Assembly (NCBI GenBank): GCA_017527205.1
Contig: JAFXQK010000013.1
Location: 1 to 64,000 of the forward strand
Origin: Lachnospiraceae bacterium
GTDB taxonomy: Bacteria; Bacillota; Clostridia; Lachnospirales; Lachnospiraceae
Length of the DNA: 64,000 bases
Direction: 5' to 3'
Shown here: positions 16,282 through 25,199 of the stretch, one piece after another
Numbering within the stretch: position 1 is the first letter of the stretch
How the letters are laid out: the number at the start of each line of letters is the position of its first letter
Translations under genes and position numbers: made by a program
The notes under the pieces: generated by a model
Database searches by the model: none
What the model was told of the DNA's origin: nothing
The model's input: only the letters and a program-made list of their open reading frames with translations

Positions 16282-17562
16282 TTAGTCTTCTGTATTTTTA
16301 CACTCTACATATGCCAGCGGAATGGTCGAAGGCAGTTGCTTTGCGCCCGTGACGTGAAACCCGTTTTCTTTCAAAAATGCCAAGTAACCATCCATGCTCC
16401 ATTTCGCCTTGAATTCTACCCCGGCCATGGAAAGCATCTTGCTAAAGGCTTCGCTGACCTTCTTTTGATTGTCATGAACAAAATTCGGTGCGATCAAGAT
16501 TCCATCTGGCCGAAGAACTCGTTGAATTTCCTTTAGAACCTTCTCAGGCTCAGGAATAACGTGAAGCGCATTGGCTATGATCACCACGTCAAAGCTTTCG
16601 TCCGCATACGGCAAGTACTGCGCGTTTGCCCATTCAAACTTCAAATTTTCCGGAACCATCCCTCTTCTTGCCACGGCAAGCATCTTATCTGAGAAATCTG
16701 TTGCGATCATACTCTTCGCTTCATCAGCCACCTGTTTTGCGATCACGCCAGGACCAGTTGCAATTTCCAGTACTTCCTTGTCCCTTACAACCTTTCGGAT
16801 TCGTCGATACATGGCTTCGTATGCTTTCTTATTTCCCGGCGTTCCCGTCACGAAATGACTGTACACAGGCGCAAAACGATCCCAGATATTCTTGTCTTGT
16901 TCTTTGAGAATCCGCGCATCCGCGAGCACTGTTTCACTTTTCCATTCCTTCGGAAGGTTTTCCGGCTCATAGATCAGACTATATAGTTCCACGCCATCCG
17001 CGAAATGCTGCGTCGTAACACACTTCATTCCAACATGTTCATACTTGTCCTTCTTTAACACGGCATCCGTATCCAGAACAACAGGAAGTGCATGCTTTCG
17101 CCCTTCCTCAAATGCAATCTCTAGGAGCTTACGCAGATACCCTTGGCCCTGATATGCCTTAGTAACAACCACCATACCCACATAAATGTGCGGAATCTTC
17201 AGCTTCGTCAAAATCGCTCCGTAATTTTTTCCGGCATGAAGGATTCCTTTTGCCATTTTGCATGCATGACCCCAGTTCAAAAAGCCGGGGATAGTGCGGA
17301 CGATCTCCGCGCCTGCGCCCGGATCTGTTTTTTCTCCTGACTTCTTAAAAGCGATGAACGCCTCATGCCTATCGCTCGTGGAATAAAGCATTCGATCCTT
17401 GATCGACATGCGTACGTAAGCGCAGATGTAGTCGCTCACAGCCTGTCGATCCTTTCCCAAATAACTCATGCCCCACTCCGCATTTGCATATTCGAAATCA
17501 GCAAATGCATCGCCTATGGCCCGTATTTCTTCTTCCTTCAGTGTATTGATCTTGACTGCCAT
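16282..17562 (-). CDS. GNAT acetyltransferase fused to SAM methyltransferase
   Basis: 426 residues with two enzyme domains. The N-terminal GNAT domain (about 1-215) has the acetyl-CoA loop VVTKAYQGQGYLRKLLE near residue 130 and the late GMKCVTTQHF strand. The C-terminal methyltransferase (about 225-426) has VLEIATGPGVIAKQVA near 265, ATDFSDKML, then FDVVIIANALHVIPEPEKVL. It is soluble. It lies 35 bases after another methyltransferase gene and is probably the last gene of the extended feo operon. The fusion implies that both reactions act on one molecule, which is unknown. Confidence 0.85.
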   Translation of the reverse strand: MAVKINTLKEEEIRAIGDAFADFEYANAEWGMSYLGKDRQAVSDYICAYVRMSIKDRMLYSTSDRHEAFIAFKKSGEKTDPGAGAEIVRTIPGFLNWGHACKMAKGILHAGKNYGAILTKLKIPHIYVGMVVVTKAYQGQGYLRKLLEIAFEEGRKHALPVVLDTDAVLKKDKYEHVGMKCVTTQHFADGVELYSLIYEPENLPKEWKSETVLADARILKEQDKNIWDRFAPVYSHFVTGTPGNKKAYEAMYRRIRKVVRDKEVLEIATGPGVIAKQVADEAKSMIATDFSDKMLAVARRGMVPENLKFEWANAQYLPYADESFDVVIIANALHVIPEPEKVLKEIQRVLRPDGILIAPNFVHDNQKKVSEAFSKMLSMAGVEFKAKWSMDGYLAFLKENGFHVTGAKQLPSTIPLAYVECKNTED

Positions 17563-17597
17563 TTGTTATCCTCTCCGTTCATCAGAATGGATCTCCG

Positions 17598-18440
17598 TCA
17601 TTTCACATCCCGAAATTCAATTTTCACAATGCGCATGTTTACCATACTGTCGCAGAACTTGATCATGCATTTATGCAAAAATCCCACTTTGTCGTAGATA
17701 TCCCTGTAGCCACGCATATAGCTTTTCGACGAGACTCTGGCGAAGTCTCCGCTCCAGCCCTCAAGCTCTGATGGGTTCTCCAGCGAAAAGAATGCCGCCA
17801 CGTCCTTAATTCCTGCTTCCTTCAGCCAAGTCTTTGTCATCATCCTGGCACCGCGCTGATTACAGGAATCAAATACCAGCGCAGCGCCGGGAAAACGCTT
17901 GGCAAGCTTGCAAAATAACCTTCTTACGTCTTCTGTCTTAAAGTAATAGAATACACCTGTAGCATAAAAAATTGCGCCTGCATTTGCATCAATCTCGTCC
18001 ATCCAAGTATCATCGTTTAGATTATATCCAAGATTTTTTTCCCGATCGCCTGCCGGCAGCAACTCATTGCGAACTGCGATCACGTCAGGCATATCAATAT
18101 TGTAACCCATACAGGTCCCATTATCACATTTTTGGAAAGTATCATCCAGCCCGCAACCAAGGTTCACGACGGCAGCGTTTGGACATTTCTTTAGATAAGC
18201 CTTTACTTCACAGGCAATGTCGTACTGGCGCTGCGCCACCTCGAGCGCACCGAATAAGCCCACGCCCGACTCCATGCGCTTGCCTTTTTCCGCGAAATCA
18301 TAGTCCAGCATGTTACAGATTCGTTCCGCCTCCGGATCCTGAAACAGATTCGGGAAGCGGTCTGAACAAACCTTTCTGCCGTAGAGTGGAATGATCAGCG
18401 TCTCTTGTACCGTATTCTTTTCAATATGATATTTTTTCAT
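17598..18440 (-). CDS. LCM/TcmP-like methyltransferase
   Basis: 280 residues from the ATG at 18440 (GAAGGGA before it; an in-frame codon 33 bases upstream is less likely). The layout is that of the leucine-carboxyl-methyltransferase/TcmP-like family: an N-terminal VQETLIIPLYGRK, AVVNLGCGLDDTF as the SAM motif, GYNIDMPDVI, GAIFYATGVFYYF and VFDSCN. Bacterial relatives methylate carboxyl or hydroxyl groups of small natural products. It starts 48 bases after the FeoC-like gene, so it is probably co-transcribed with feo, an unusual setting. Confidence 0.82.
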   Translation of the reverse strand: MKKYHIEKNTVQETLIIPLYGRKVCSDRFPNLFQDPEAERICNMLDYDFAEKGKRMESGVGLFGALEVAQRQYDIACEVKAYLKKCPNAAVVNLGCGLDDTFQKCDNGTCMGYNIDMPDVIAVRNELLPAGDREKNLGYNLNDDTWMDEIDANAGAIFYATGVFYYFKTEDVRRLFCKLAKRFPGAALVFDSCNQRGARMMTKTWLKEAGIKDVAAFFSLENPSELEGWSGDFARVSSKSYMRGYRDIYDKVGFLHKCMIKFCDSMVNMRIVKIEFRDVK

Positions 18441-18488
18441 GTTCCGTCCCTTCTCAGCTTCCAAGCATCGCAAGAATCGTTGGATTTT

Positions 18489-18767
18489 TTACCTTTTGAC
18501 TACTTCCCACATGTCTCCCATATGAAGGAGATCTCCGCTTGGCATACACCCCGAGCAGCCACCCTTGCCATCGCCATGTCCTTCTCCGCCACAGCCGCTA
18601 CAGCCTTTGCAAGAGCTTGCTGTCATAGAGATGCGCCGGATCACTCCGATCATCTCCAAATACTCCACCTTTCTGCGGACGTCCTCAGAGGAGGTATTGA
18701 GTTCCATCGCAAGCTGCACGATAGTTCTGGCATGTCCGTCTTCCAGTAATTTCAATAATTTATCCAT
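18489..18767 (-). CDS. FeoC-like Cys-rich winged-helix protein
   Basis: 92 residues from the ATG at 18767 (GGTGAGG before it). The N-terminal half is a small winged helix (MDKLLKLLEDGHARTIVQL, then NTSSEDVRRKVEYLEMIGVI). It is followed by a loop with six Cys in SCKGCSGCGG and GGCSGCM plus several Gly and His. In Enterobacteria FeoC carries a smaller Cys wing and is linked to FeoB stability and Fe-S sensing. Here the Cys-rich part is longer and repeated. The gene lies eight bases after feoB. Confidence 0.72.
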   Translation of the reverse strand: MDKLLKLLEDGHARTIVQLAMELNTSSEDVRRKVEYLEMIGVIRRISMTASSCKGCSGCGGEGHGDGKGGCSGCMPSGDLLHMGDMWEVVKR

Positions 18768-18775
18768 GGCCAGCC

Positions 18776-20794
18776 TCACCAGATCAGCATACCTACATGA
18801 TATGCAATGCATGCCAAAATCAAAGCAGTTACGGTATAATATAATGCGATCTTGGCCGTCCACTTTGCGGAATGAATCTCCTGGTAAGTCGCAGCCAGGG
18901 CAACAACGCAGGGAAGGTTAAAGGTAATGGCAAAGATAAACGCAAGTGCTTCGGGGCGACCCACGTTCGCCAAAAGGATCTCATTTAAGTTTGCTGCCGC
19001 TCCACCGCCGCTCATGGCCCGGGAGAAGGCTGCGCCGTAATCGCTTCCCGTATACAATGCGCTGATCACGCCAACGGCACCCTCTTTACCAACGGAAGAA
19101 GCGATAAATGCCAGAAAGAGCTGCCAAGGCAGTCCCACCAGCTTCGTCACTGGCTCAATTGCCACGCCAATACGATATAAAATGCTGCTGCCATTACCAT
19201 TTCCACTGTAACTAAGCAGCCAGAAGATCACGCAAACCAAAAGCACCACTTTAATCACACGAAGGAAAGTATCCTTTGTGCGTCCAAATACGTAACGAAG
19301 AAGTGCACCCCACTTAGGTTTATGGTAAGGAGGCAGCTCCATGATCATGCCATAACGGTCTTTGGATTTTACCAGCCCAGCTCCAAAAACCTTCGCCGTG
19401 ACCCACATATGTAGAAGCATCACAAGCAGAAGAGCCACTATGATCAGCGGTGCACCTGCGCCGAAAAAGACAGTAGATAGCATCGGAATAATGGCCCAGG
19501 CCGCACCACAAGGAACTGCCCAGGCAAGTGCAATCGTCAATACCTTTTGTCCCCAGTTGTCGATGACTCTCGCACCAGCAGCACCGCCCATGGTACAGCC
19601 AAAGCTTACCAGAAAAGGCATCACTGATTTACCCTGCAATCCTAGTTTGCCCATGGTATTGTCAAACACGTAGGAAATACGCGCCATGACGCCGACTTCC
19701 TCCAACATGCCAAACACTAAAGTCACGCCGAACACAAATCCGAGCATTTTGATTACGTAGCTCAGAGACTGTATGCCTACGTCACAAATCAGTCCCATGA
19801 CAAAGGCAGGGCATCCCGCATTCGCAAGCGCCGTGGCAACAACACCTTTCAGCGCGTCTACTCCCATGCCGACTCCCATCAAGGGAAGCGCCGGAATAAA
19901 GGATGCGATCAAACCTAAAAGAACAGTCAATACAACAGCTGGCTTGCCCCAGAACTTATGCGTATAAATACGATCAAGCTTTCCGAGGGAAACAGAGGTT
20001 TTACTGCTGCTCACCGCGCCATCCAGCACCGAATCGATCCATGCAAATTTGCATTCACCAGTAGCGATTGCGCCCTTTCCGCTGACTGCAAGGCTCTTTA
20101 ATTTCCCCATCACTTCATCCGGCAAGTTATTCGTCAGCTTCGCCGTAACAACAGGGTCATTCTCAATTGCCTTTGCAGCAAGCCACGTGGAAGAATAACC
20201 AGGAATCAAATTGTCAGGAATCAGACTCTTAATTTCCTGATAGCCATCAATTTTATGATACGCCTCTTCCAATGCGGATGCATCGATTGTTTTACCACTG
20301 CTTATTGCTTTTTCCAACGCCGTATAAAAGGGTTCATAGGACTTGGTATCCGTAGCTGAGAACAAAATGACGGGAACGCCAAGCTTCTTTTCCAAAGCCT
20401 TTGCATCGATCTTCTTTCCCTGCTCCTTTGCAACGTCGCTCATGTTCAAAACCAGAAAGCAAGGGACTGTAATGCCAACGTAATCCGCCGTCATGAATAA
20501 GCTCCTTTCCAACTGGGAGCTGTCTGCCAAAATACAAACTACGTCTGCTTTGCCAGAGGAAATAAAATCTCTTGTGATCACTTCCTCATCAGAGTTAGCC
20601 GAAAGGCTATAGGAACCGGGTAAATCCGCCAAGGCGTACTCTTTGCCGTCATGTGTAAATGTTCCTTCCTTCTTCTCTACAGTCTTTCCGGGCCAGTTAC
20701 CCACATGCTGATGAAGACCCGTAAGTGCATTAAAAAGCGTTGATTTTCCTGAATTGGGTTGTCCCAAAAGGGCAATTGTCGTTAGTTTACTCAC
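18776..20794 (-). CDS. feoB: Ferrous iron transporter FeoB
   Basis: 672 residues. The N-terminal G domain has GQPNSGKSTLFNALTG, the DLPGSYSLS switch and the LNMSD guanine motif. A helical bundle (about 155-265) follows, and then the transmembrane Gate domains with the conserved FGCTMGGAAGARVI and GKEGAVGVISALY. It imports Fe(II) across the inner membrane. The start is GTG, placed seven bases after GGAGG; no ATG is available nearby. It is shorter than the Enterobacterial protein mainly in loops and at the C-terminus. feoA lies immediately upstream. Confidence 0.96.
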   Translation of the reverse strand: MSKLTTIALLGQPNSGKSTLFNALTGLHQHVGNWPGKTVEKKEGTFTHDGKEYALADLPGSYSLSANSDEEVITRDFISSGKADVVCILADSSQLERSLFMTADYVGITVPCFLVLNMSDVAKEQGKKIDAKALEKKLGVPVILFSATDTKSYEPFYTALEKAISSGKTIDASALEEAYHKIDGYQEIKSLIPDNLIPGYSSTWLAAKAIENDPVVTAKLTNNLPDEVMGKLKSLAVSGKGAIATGECKFAWIDSVLDGAVSSSKTSVSLGKLDRIYTHKFWGKPAVVLTVLLGLIASFIPALPLMGVGMGVDALKGVVATALANAGCPAFVMGLICDVGIQSLSYVIKMLGFVFGVTLVFGMLEEVGVMARISYVFDNTMGKLGLQGKSVMPFLVSFGCTMGGAAGARVIDNWGQKVLTIALAWAVPCGAAWAIIPMLSTVFFGAGAPLIIVALLLVMLLHMWVTAKVFGAGLVKSKDRYGMIMELPPYHKPKWGALLRYVFGRTKDTFLRVIKVVLLVCVIFWLLSYSGNGNGSSILYRIGVAIEPVTKLVGLPWQLFLAFIASSVGKEGAVGVISALYTGSDYGAAFSRAMSGGGAAANLNEILLANVGRPEALAFIFAITFNLPCVVALAATYQEIHSAKWTAKIALYYTVTALILACIAYHVGMLIW

Positions 20795-20796
20795 CT

Positions 20797-21018
20797 TTAT
20801 GCCTCCTTCACTTCGATCCCGCTACATTCATTTCTGTTCAGAGCGATCATGGTGTCTCTCGAATACACTAGAACGGGTCTGTTCTTATCATTCTTGATCA
20901 CCTTCACCGTACATCCCGGTGTCAGGCCAATCGAAGTAATTCTGCCGATAAAACGGCTGTCACCTTCCAATCCTGCAACTATGGCGGTTTGGTTTTCTTT
21001 GAGTTCACTTAGTTTCAC
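20797..21018 (-). CDS. feoA: Ferrous iron transport protein FeoA
   Basis: 73 residues with the SH3-like FeoA fold: KLSELKENQTAIV, GRITSIGLTPGCTVKVI and the final DTMIALNRNECSGIEV. It is a small cytoplasmic partner of FeoB. I place the start at the GTG at 21018 because AGGAGGAG lies seven bases before it; a longer frame beginning MRRRK would put that ribosome site inside the gene. It overlaps the end of the upstream HMA protein by 14 bases, showing tight coupling. Confidence 0.92.
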   Translation of the reverse strand: MKLSELKENQTAIVAGLEGDSRFIGRITSIGLTPGCTVKVIKNDKNRPVLVYSRDTMIALNRNECSGIEVKEA

Positions 21019-21391
21019 TGCTTTTCTCCTCCTCATACTCCATTAACGTATAACCAGCCGCATCAACGATCTTTGCGAGTTCTTGTCTGTTGACGCTCCG
21101 CTTATAACTCAGCTTTACTTGCTTGGTTCTCAAATGAACCTGTGCCAATGCCTCTCCCGTCTGATGAAAGGCATTTTCCACGCACCTTGCGCAATTGTCG
21201 CAAGTCATTCCTTCCACTTTTATCACATAGTGATACGGATAATGGGAAGGATCCGCATCAGGTGCCTGAACACGATCCACGGGTTTTTCTTTTTCTCCGC
21301 AGCAGGATGAACCATATCGGATTTTTCTTTTGACAAAGACAATCAGCCCAGCAAAAATAACTGCTGTTGTGATTCCGATCAATATGTCCAT
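21005..21391 (-). CDS. FeoB-associated Cys-rich membrane protein with HMA domain
   Basis: 128 residues. One N-terminal transmembrane helix (about 3-21) is followed by KRKIRYGSSCCGEK, the hallmark of the small Cys-rich proteins that accompany feo. A heavy-metal-associated domain (about 55-122) follows, with the metal-binding loop GMTCDNCARCVE. The usual Feo-linked protein is about 50 residues, so the added HMA domain is a fusion. It is the first gene of the feo operon and is preceded by GGAGGAGG. A role in handing Fe(II) or another metal to the transporter is inferred. Confidence 0.85.
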   Translation of the reverse strand: MDILIGITTAVIFAGLIVFVKRKIRYGSSCCGEKEKPVDRVQAPDADPSHYPYHYVIKVEGMTCDNCARCVENAFHQTGEALAQVHLRTKQVKLSYKRSVNRQELAKIVDAAGYTLMEYEEEKSSETK

Positions 21392-21425
21392 CTTCTTCCC
21401 TCCTCCGAAATCATTAAGCCTTACA

Positions 21426-21479
21426 GGTTAGCCATTCCTAACCGCGTAAATTATATAAAATTTTATAATGAAATGACAA
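21426..21479 (-). promoter_or_regulatory. feo promoter with perfect iron-box-like operator
   Basis: On the minus strand: -35 TTGTCA (21474-21479), 18 bases, -10 TATAAT (21450-21455), then six bases, then GGTTAG-CCATTC-CTAACC (21426-21443), a perfect 6+6+6 dyad over the start of transcription. This is the reference copy of the box found at five places. A metal-dependent repressor (DtxR/IdeR or Fur class) is expected from the target genes. Confidence 0.78.
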
Positions 21480-21625
21480 GACGGTTATTGAATGTTTTTT
21501 ATCATTAAGAAATCTTTGACGTCACACAGATATCCTCTTTTTGTTCCGTTAGATTTTTCGTTACTTCCTGACTCCATGCCAGTTTTCTTTCAACGATTCC
21601 AGGCCATCATTTTATTGGCAATCAT

Positions 21626-23362
21626 TTAGGCGATCTTCCAGGAAACGGCTTCCTTTCTCTCTGATACGAAGCTCTTATAAATGCCCTCTTTGGCCATCAG
21701 CTCGTCATGAGTTCCCTGTTGTGCGATATGACCGTTTGAGATGACCAAAATCTGGTCTGCTTTTCTGACCGTCTTGAGTCTGTGTGCGATCATAATGATC
21801 GTTTTGTTTCTTGTGAGTTCTTCGATCGCCTTGGTCAATTCCGACTCATTCTCCGGATCCACGTTTGCGGTTGCCTCATCTAAAATAATGATCGGCGCAT
21901 CCTTCATAATGGCACGCGCAATGGAGATTCTCTGCTTTTCTCCTCCGGAGAGGGAAGCACCGCCCTCACCAATAATCGTGTCATACCCTTTTGGAAGGCT
22001 CATGATAAAGTCATGACATCTCGCCTTCTTTGCTGCTTCGATCACGCGCTCCATGGAGGCATTCGGTTCGCCAAATCGAATGTTATTCGCGATGGTATCC
22101 TCGAACAAATAAACTCTCTGGAACACAAAACTAAAGTTCTTCATTAAGCTGTCAAAGCTGTATTCCTTTACATTCTTTCCACCAAGTAATACTTCTCCGC
22201 TTTGCACGTCCCAAAATCTCGCAATAAGGTTCGCTAGCGTTGTCTTACCGCCGCCGGAAGGGCCAACGATTGCCGTTGTGGTATTGGCGGGAATTTTGAG
22301 CGAAACATTATCAATAATCTTTCGGTCCTCATAAGCGAAGGAGACATTCTTCAGCTCGATATCCATGCCAGCAGGTGTTGCGTCCGCGCCATCAATATCC
22401 ATGGGCGGAAGTGCCAATACTTCATTTGCCTGATCTACGACGATCTTTACCGTTCTCATCAGTGCAGAAAAACCACCCATCAGATCCAGACTCTCATAAA
22501 CCATAAAGGAAGAAATGATCAATAAAATCGCATAAAGAAGTGACAGTGATCCATTTAAGTAAAAACAAATGGATGCAATACAGATCAAGACGCCGGTGAG
22601 CTTTGTTGTAATTCCCTGCAGGCACATAAAAGGAATGACCGCATATTCCAAGGTTGTATCAGATGCCTGCTTTTCGCTAATGGCTCCTTCGAGCTTTCTC
22701 GCCGTTTTGTCCGTCAGGTTAAAGTTCTTTACCTCAGCAATTCCTTGTACATACTCAATCACTGCCGTCACAAGGCTTTCATCTGCGCGTGCTTTTCTGG
22801 GGGCTACGGGAATGGTTGCCCTTTGCATCATCGTGTTAAAGAACGAAAAGATCAGAATACCTACCAGAAGAATCAATGCGATACGCCAGTCAAAGAACAG
22901 GAAGCATAAGAAAATCACGCTCGTCGTCACAATCCCCTGGGTAGTCATCATAACGACCAGAGTTGCCACGTCGGCAAGCTGTTCCATGGTATTGGTCGTG
23001 ATATTCGTAATGCGGCCAAGGCTGTTCGCGTTAAAGAAGCCCATGGGGAGATAGCGTAAATGCTCTGCGATCTCAACGCGTTTTGCGCTACAGGTATTGT
23101 AGCCGCCTTCGCATTGCAGCATGGTTGTTTTTAGGCCTACCAGCACCTGCCCCAACACAGAGATGCTCATGATCAAAAGGGAGCCCCACACATTTTTCAT
23201 AGACATGTTGTTGTTCAGTATACCTTGCAGGATTACGGCGATCGCCGGGATACGCATCATGGAAAACATTGCTTTTAAAATACCTAGTCCGAGTGCCAGA
23301 TAAAGCTTGTTTCTATTTTCTTTGTTGCAAAAATCAAAGTATAATTTCAGCGTTTTAAACAT
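21626..23362 (-). CDS. Half-size ABC transporter, permease plus ATPase (second of pair)
   Basis: 578 residues. The start ATG overlaps the stop of the upstream ABC gene (TAATG) with GGAGGTG before it. Six membrane helices (about 15-300) are followed by an ATPase domain with GPSGGGKTTLAN, LSGGEKQRISIARA and Walker B IIILDEATANVDPENE. The ABC pair resembles siderophore-linked half transporters of the YbtPQ/IrtAB kind, in which DEATA-x2-DPENE replaces the usual exporter DEATSALD; this is a family impression, not a search result. It probably forms a heterodimer with its neighbour. Bases 21481-21625 hold only weak ORF-like remnants. Confidence 0.85.
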   Translation of the reverse strand: MFKTLKLYFDFCNKENRNKLYLALGLGILKAMFSMMRIPAIAVILQGILNNNMSMKNVWGSLLIMSISVLGQVLVGLKTTMLQCEGGYNTCSAKRVEIAEHLRYLPMGFFNANSLGRITNITTNTMEQLADVATLVVMMTTQGIVTTSVIFLCFLFFDWRIALILLVGILIFSFFNTMMQRATIPVAPRKARADESLVTAVIEYVQGIAEVKNFNLTDKTARKLEGAISEKQASDTTLEYAVIPFMCLQGITTKLTGVLICIASICFYLNGSLSLLYAILLIISSFMVYESLDLMGGFSALMRTVKIVVDQANEVLALPPMDIDGADATPAGMDIELKNVSFAYEDRKIIDNVSLKIPANTTTAIVGPSGGGKTTLANLIARFWDVQSGEVLLGGKNVKEYSFDSLMKNFSFVFQRVYLFEDTIANNIRFGEPNASMERVIEAAKKARCHDFIMSLPKGYDTIIGEGGASLSGGEKQRISIARAIMKDAPIIILDEATANVDPENESELTKAIEELTRNKTIIMIAHRLKTVRKADQILVISNGHIAQQGTHDELMAKEGIYKSFVSERKEAVSWKIA

Positions 23363-25116
23363 TATGCCACCTCCGAATCCTTTGCTGAGATATGTGCTTC
23401 CCACATGTCACGATAGAGTTGCGAACTTTGTAAGAGTTGCCCCTGCGTTCCCGTTGCTTCCACGTTGCCATCCTTGATCACGATAATCTGATCTGCGGAA
23501 GTAATTGTTGAGAGTCTGTGTGCAATCACGATCAATGTCTTTCCCTTCACGAGCTTGGCAACGCTCCGTTGCACCAAAGCTTCATTTTCGGGATCCGTAT
23601 AGGCCGTCGCTTCGTCTAAGATCACAACGGGCGCATTCTTTAACATTGCCCTTGCAATACTAATTCTCTGCCGTTCACCGCCCGATAAATGACCGCCTGC
23701 ACCTCCGGCAATCGTATCATACCCCTTCTCCAGCTTCATGATAAAATCATGACAGCCGCACGCTTTCGCTGCATTCATCACTTCTTCATCCGTTGCACCA
23801 GGTCGGCCCATGCGAATATTCTCCATCACTGACTCATCAAATAGATAATTGTCCTGTGAGACATATGCGATGTATTGATTATACTGTTCCAGCGGTATCT
23901 CTCGAAGATCTACGCCGCCATAGGTAATGGAACCGCCATCCACATCCCAGAAGGAAGCAATCAGTTTAGCGATGGTCGATTTACCGGAACCCGAGGGACC
24001 AACCAGTGCATTGACGGTACCTTCTTGAATCTTTAGATTGATGCCGTGCAACACCTCCTGGTCCTTATATCCGAAGTGCACGTCATGGAATTCAATGGTG
24101 CTGCCCAAGGGCTTTTTCGTCATTTCCGAAGGCCTGTTCATCTCTCTTTTTTCCAGGATTGCCGTTGCTTCAGCGATGATGGAACCCATCTTGGACACAT
24201 TGTCAACATGTCCTGCGATGATCATGAAGGGTGATACCAAGCCAAGAGACAAAATGATGAGGAGCAGTGCCGTCGGGCCATCGACTCTTCCCGTCAAATA
24301 AAACCACCCCGTAAAAGGAAGGAGGCCCAGGAGCTGTGCAGGCAATAGCGCCATGGCAAAATTCTGCCAGACGTTACAGCGTCTCATCCATTCCACAAAG
24401 CAATCTGCGCCTTCCTTTGCGGCGATCTTGAACTTTTCATAAGAGGATCTTGTTTTTCCAAAGGCTTTAATCACTTCGATACCATTGATGTACTCTACCG
24501 CCGTATCATTTAATGCCTTCGTTTTTTCAATGGTATTCTGAAAGCTCTCCGTGGCTCCCACCATCATAAGGCTGTAGAAGATCATTCCCACGGGAACACT
24601 GATCAATGCAAGGAGCGTTAATCTCCAGTCAACACGGAACATGATCACGAGAATGCCAACGGGTACAATGGCGTTAGAGATCACTTCTGGTACAATGTGT
24701 GCGAGCGTTGTTTCGATGGAATCCACGCGCTCCACAATAATGTTCTTATAGGAACCTGACGCCTCGTCCAGCACGTCACCAAGCGGCATGACGCTCAGCT
24801 TCTTTGTCAGTCTTCTACGAATTTCTGCGAGCACGCCAAAGGTGGCCTTATGGGACAGTGTTGTGGAAATCGTATGGAATATCTTATTTACCAGCCAGCA
24901 AACCGAAATCAAACCGCATTGCACCAAATAGAAGCGCAGGTCCTTCTCCCCATCAATCAAGGCCCTTACAATCTTTGCGATAAACCAATATGGCAAAAAT
25001 CCTGCACTGACGCTAATGATTGCCATGATGATGCTTGTAAGATAAGCGCTCTTGTTCATTCCGGCGAACTCCAAGATCCAGCTTAGCGTTCCCCGTTTCT
25101 TTTCTTTTTGTTTCAT
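23362..25116 (-). CDS. Half-size ABC transporter, permease plus ATPase (first of pair)
   Basis: 584 residues from the ATG at 25116 (GGGAGAGGG before it); an in-frame ATG at 25173 with AAGGATG is possible. It has six N-terminal helices and an ATPase domain with GPSGSGKSTIAK, LSGGERQRISIARA and Walker B VVILDEATAYTDPENE. The paired gene overlaps by one base. A GTTAG-N6-CTAAC box lies upstream. With iron-type control and the YbtPQ-like Walker B, import or export of an iron-binding molecule is the best inference; a drug-type exporter remains possible. Confidence 0.85.
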   Translation of the reverse strand: MKQKEKKRGTLSWILEFAGMNKSAYLTSIIMAIISVSAGFLPYWFIAKIVRALIDGEKDLRFYLVQCGLISVCWLVNKIFHTISTTLSHKATFGVLAEIRRRLTKKLSVMPLGDVLDEASGSYKNIIVERVDSIETTLAHIVPEVISNAIVPVGILVIMFRVDWRLTLLALISVPVGMIFYSLMMVGATESFQNTIEKTKALNDTAVEYINGIEVIKAFGKTRSSYEKFKIAAKEGADCFVEWMRRCNVWQNFAMALLPAQLLGLLPFTGWFYLTGRVDGPTALLLIILSLGLVSPFMIIAGHVDNVSKMGSIIAEATAILEKREMNRPSEMTKKPLGSTIEFHDVHFGYKDQEVLHGINLKIQEGTVNALVGPSGSGKSTIAKLIASFWDVDGGSITYGGVDLREIPLEQYNQYIAYVSQDNYLFDESVMENIRMGRPGATDEEVMNAAKACGCHDFIMKLEKGYDTIAGGAGGHLSGGERQRISIARAMLKNAPVVILDEATAYTDPENEALVQRSVAKLVKGKTLIVIAHRLSTITSADQIIVIKDGNVEATGTQGQLLQSSQLYRDMWEAHISAKDSEVA

Positions 25117-25199
25117 TTTCCCTCTCCCTTTCCTATTGCGAAATATTTTTTGAAATCCATTTGAATCATTCATCCTTCGTCAGTCATAAGCCCGTCTGT

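Noticed and set aside
21481..21625. Open stretch after the ABC pair reading ERKLAWSQEVTKNL
   Set aside because: An in-frame stop lies just before it, there is no start codon, and no family was recognised; possibly a relic.
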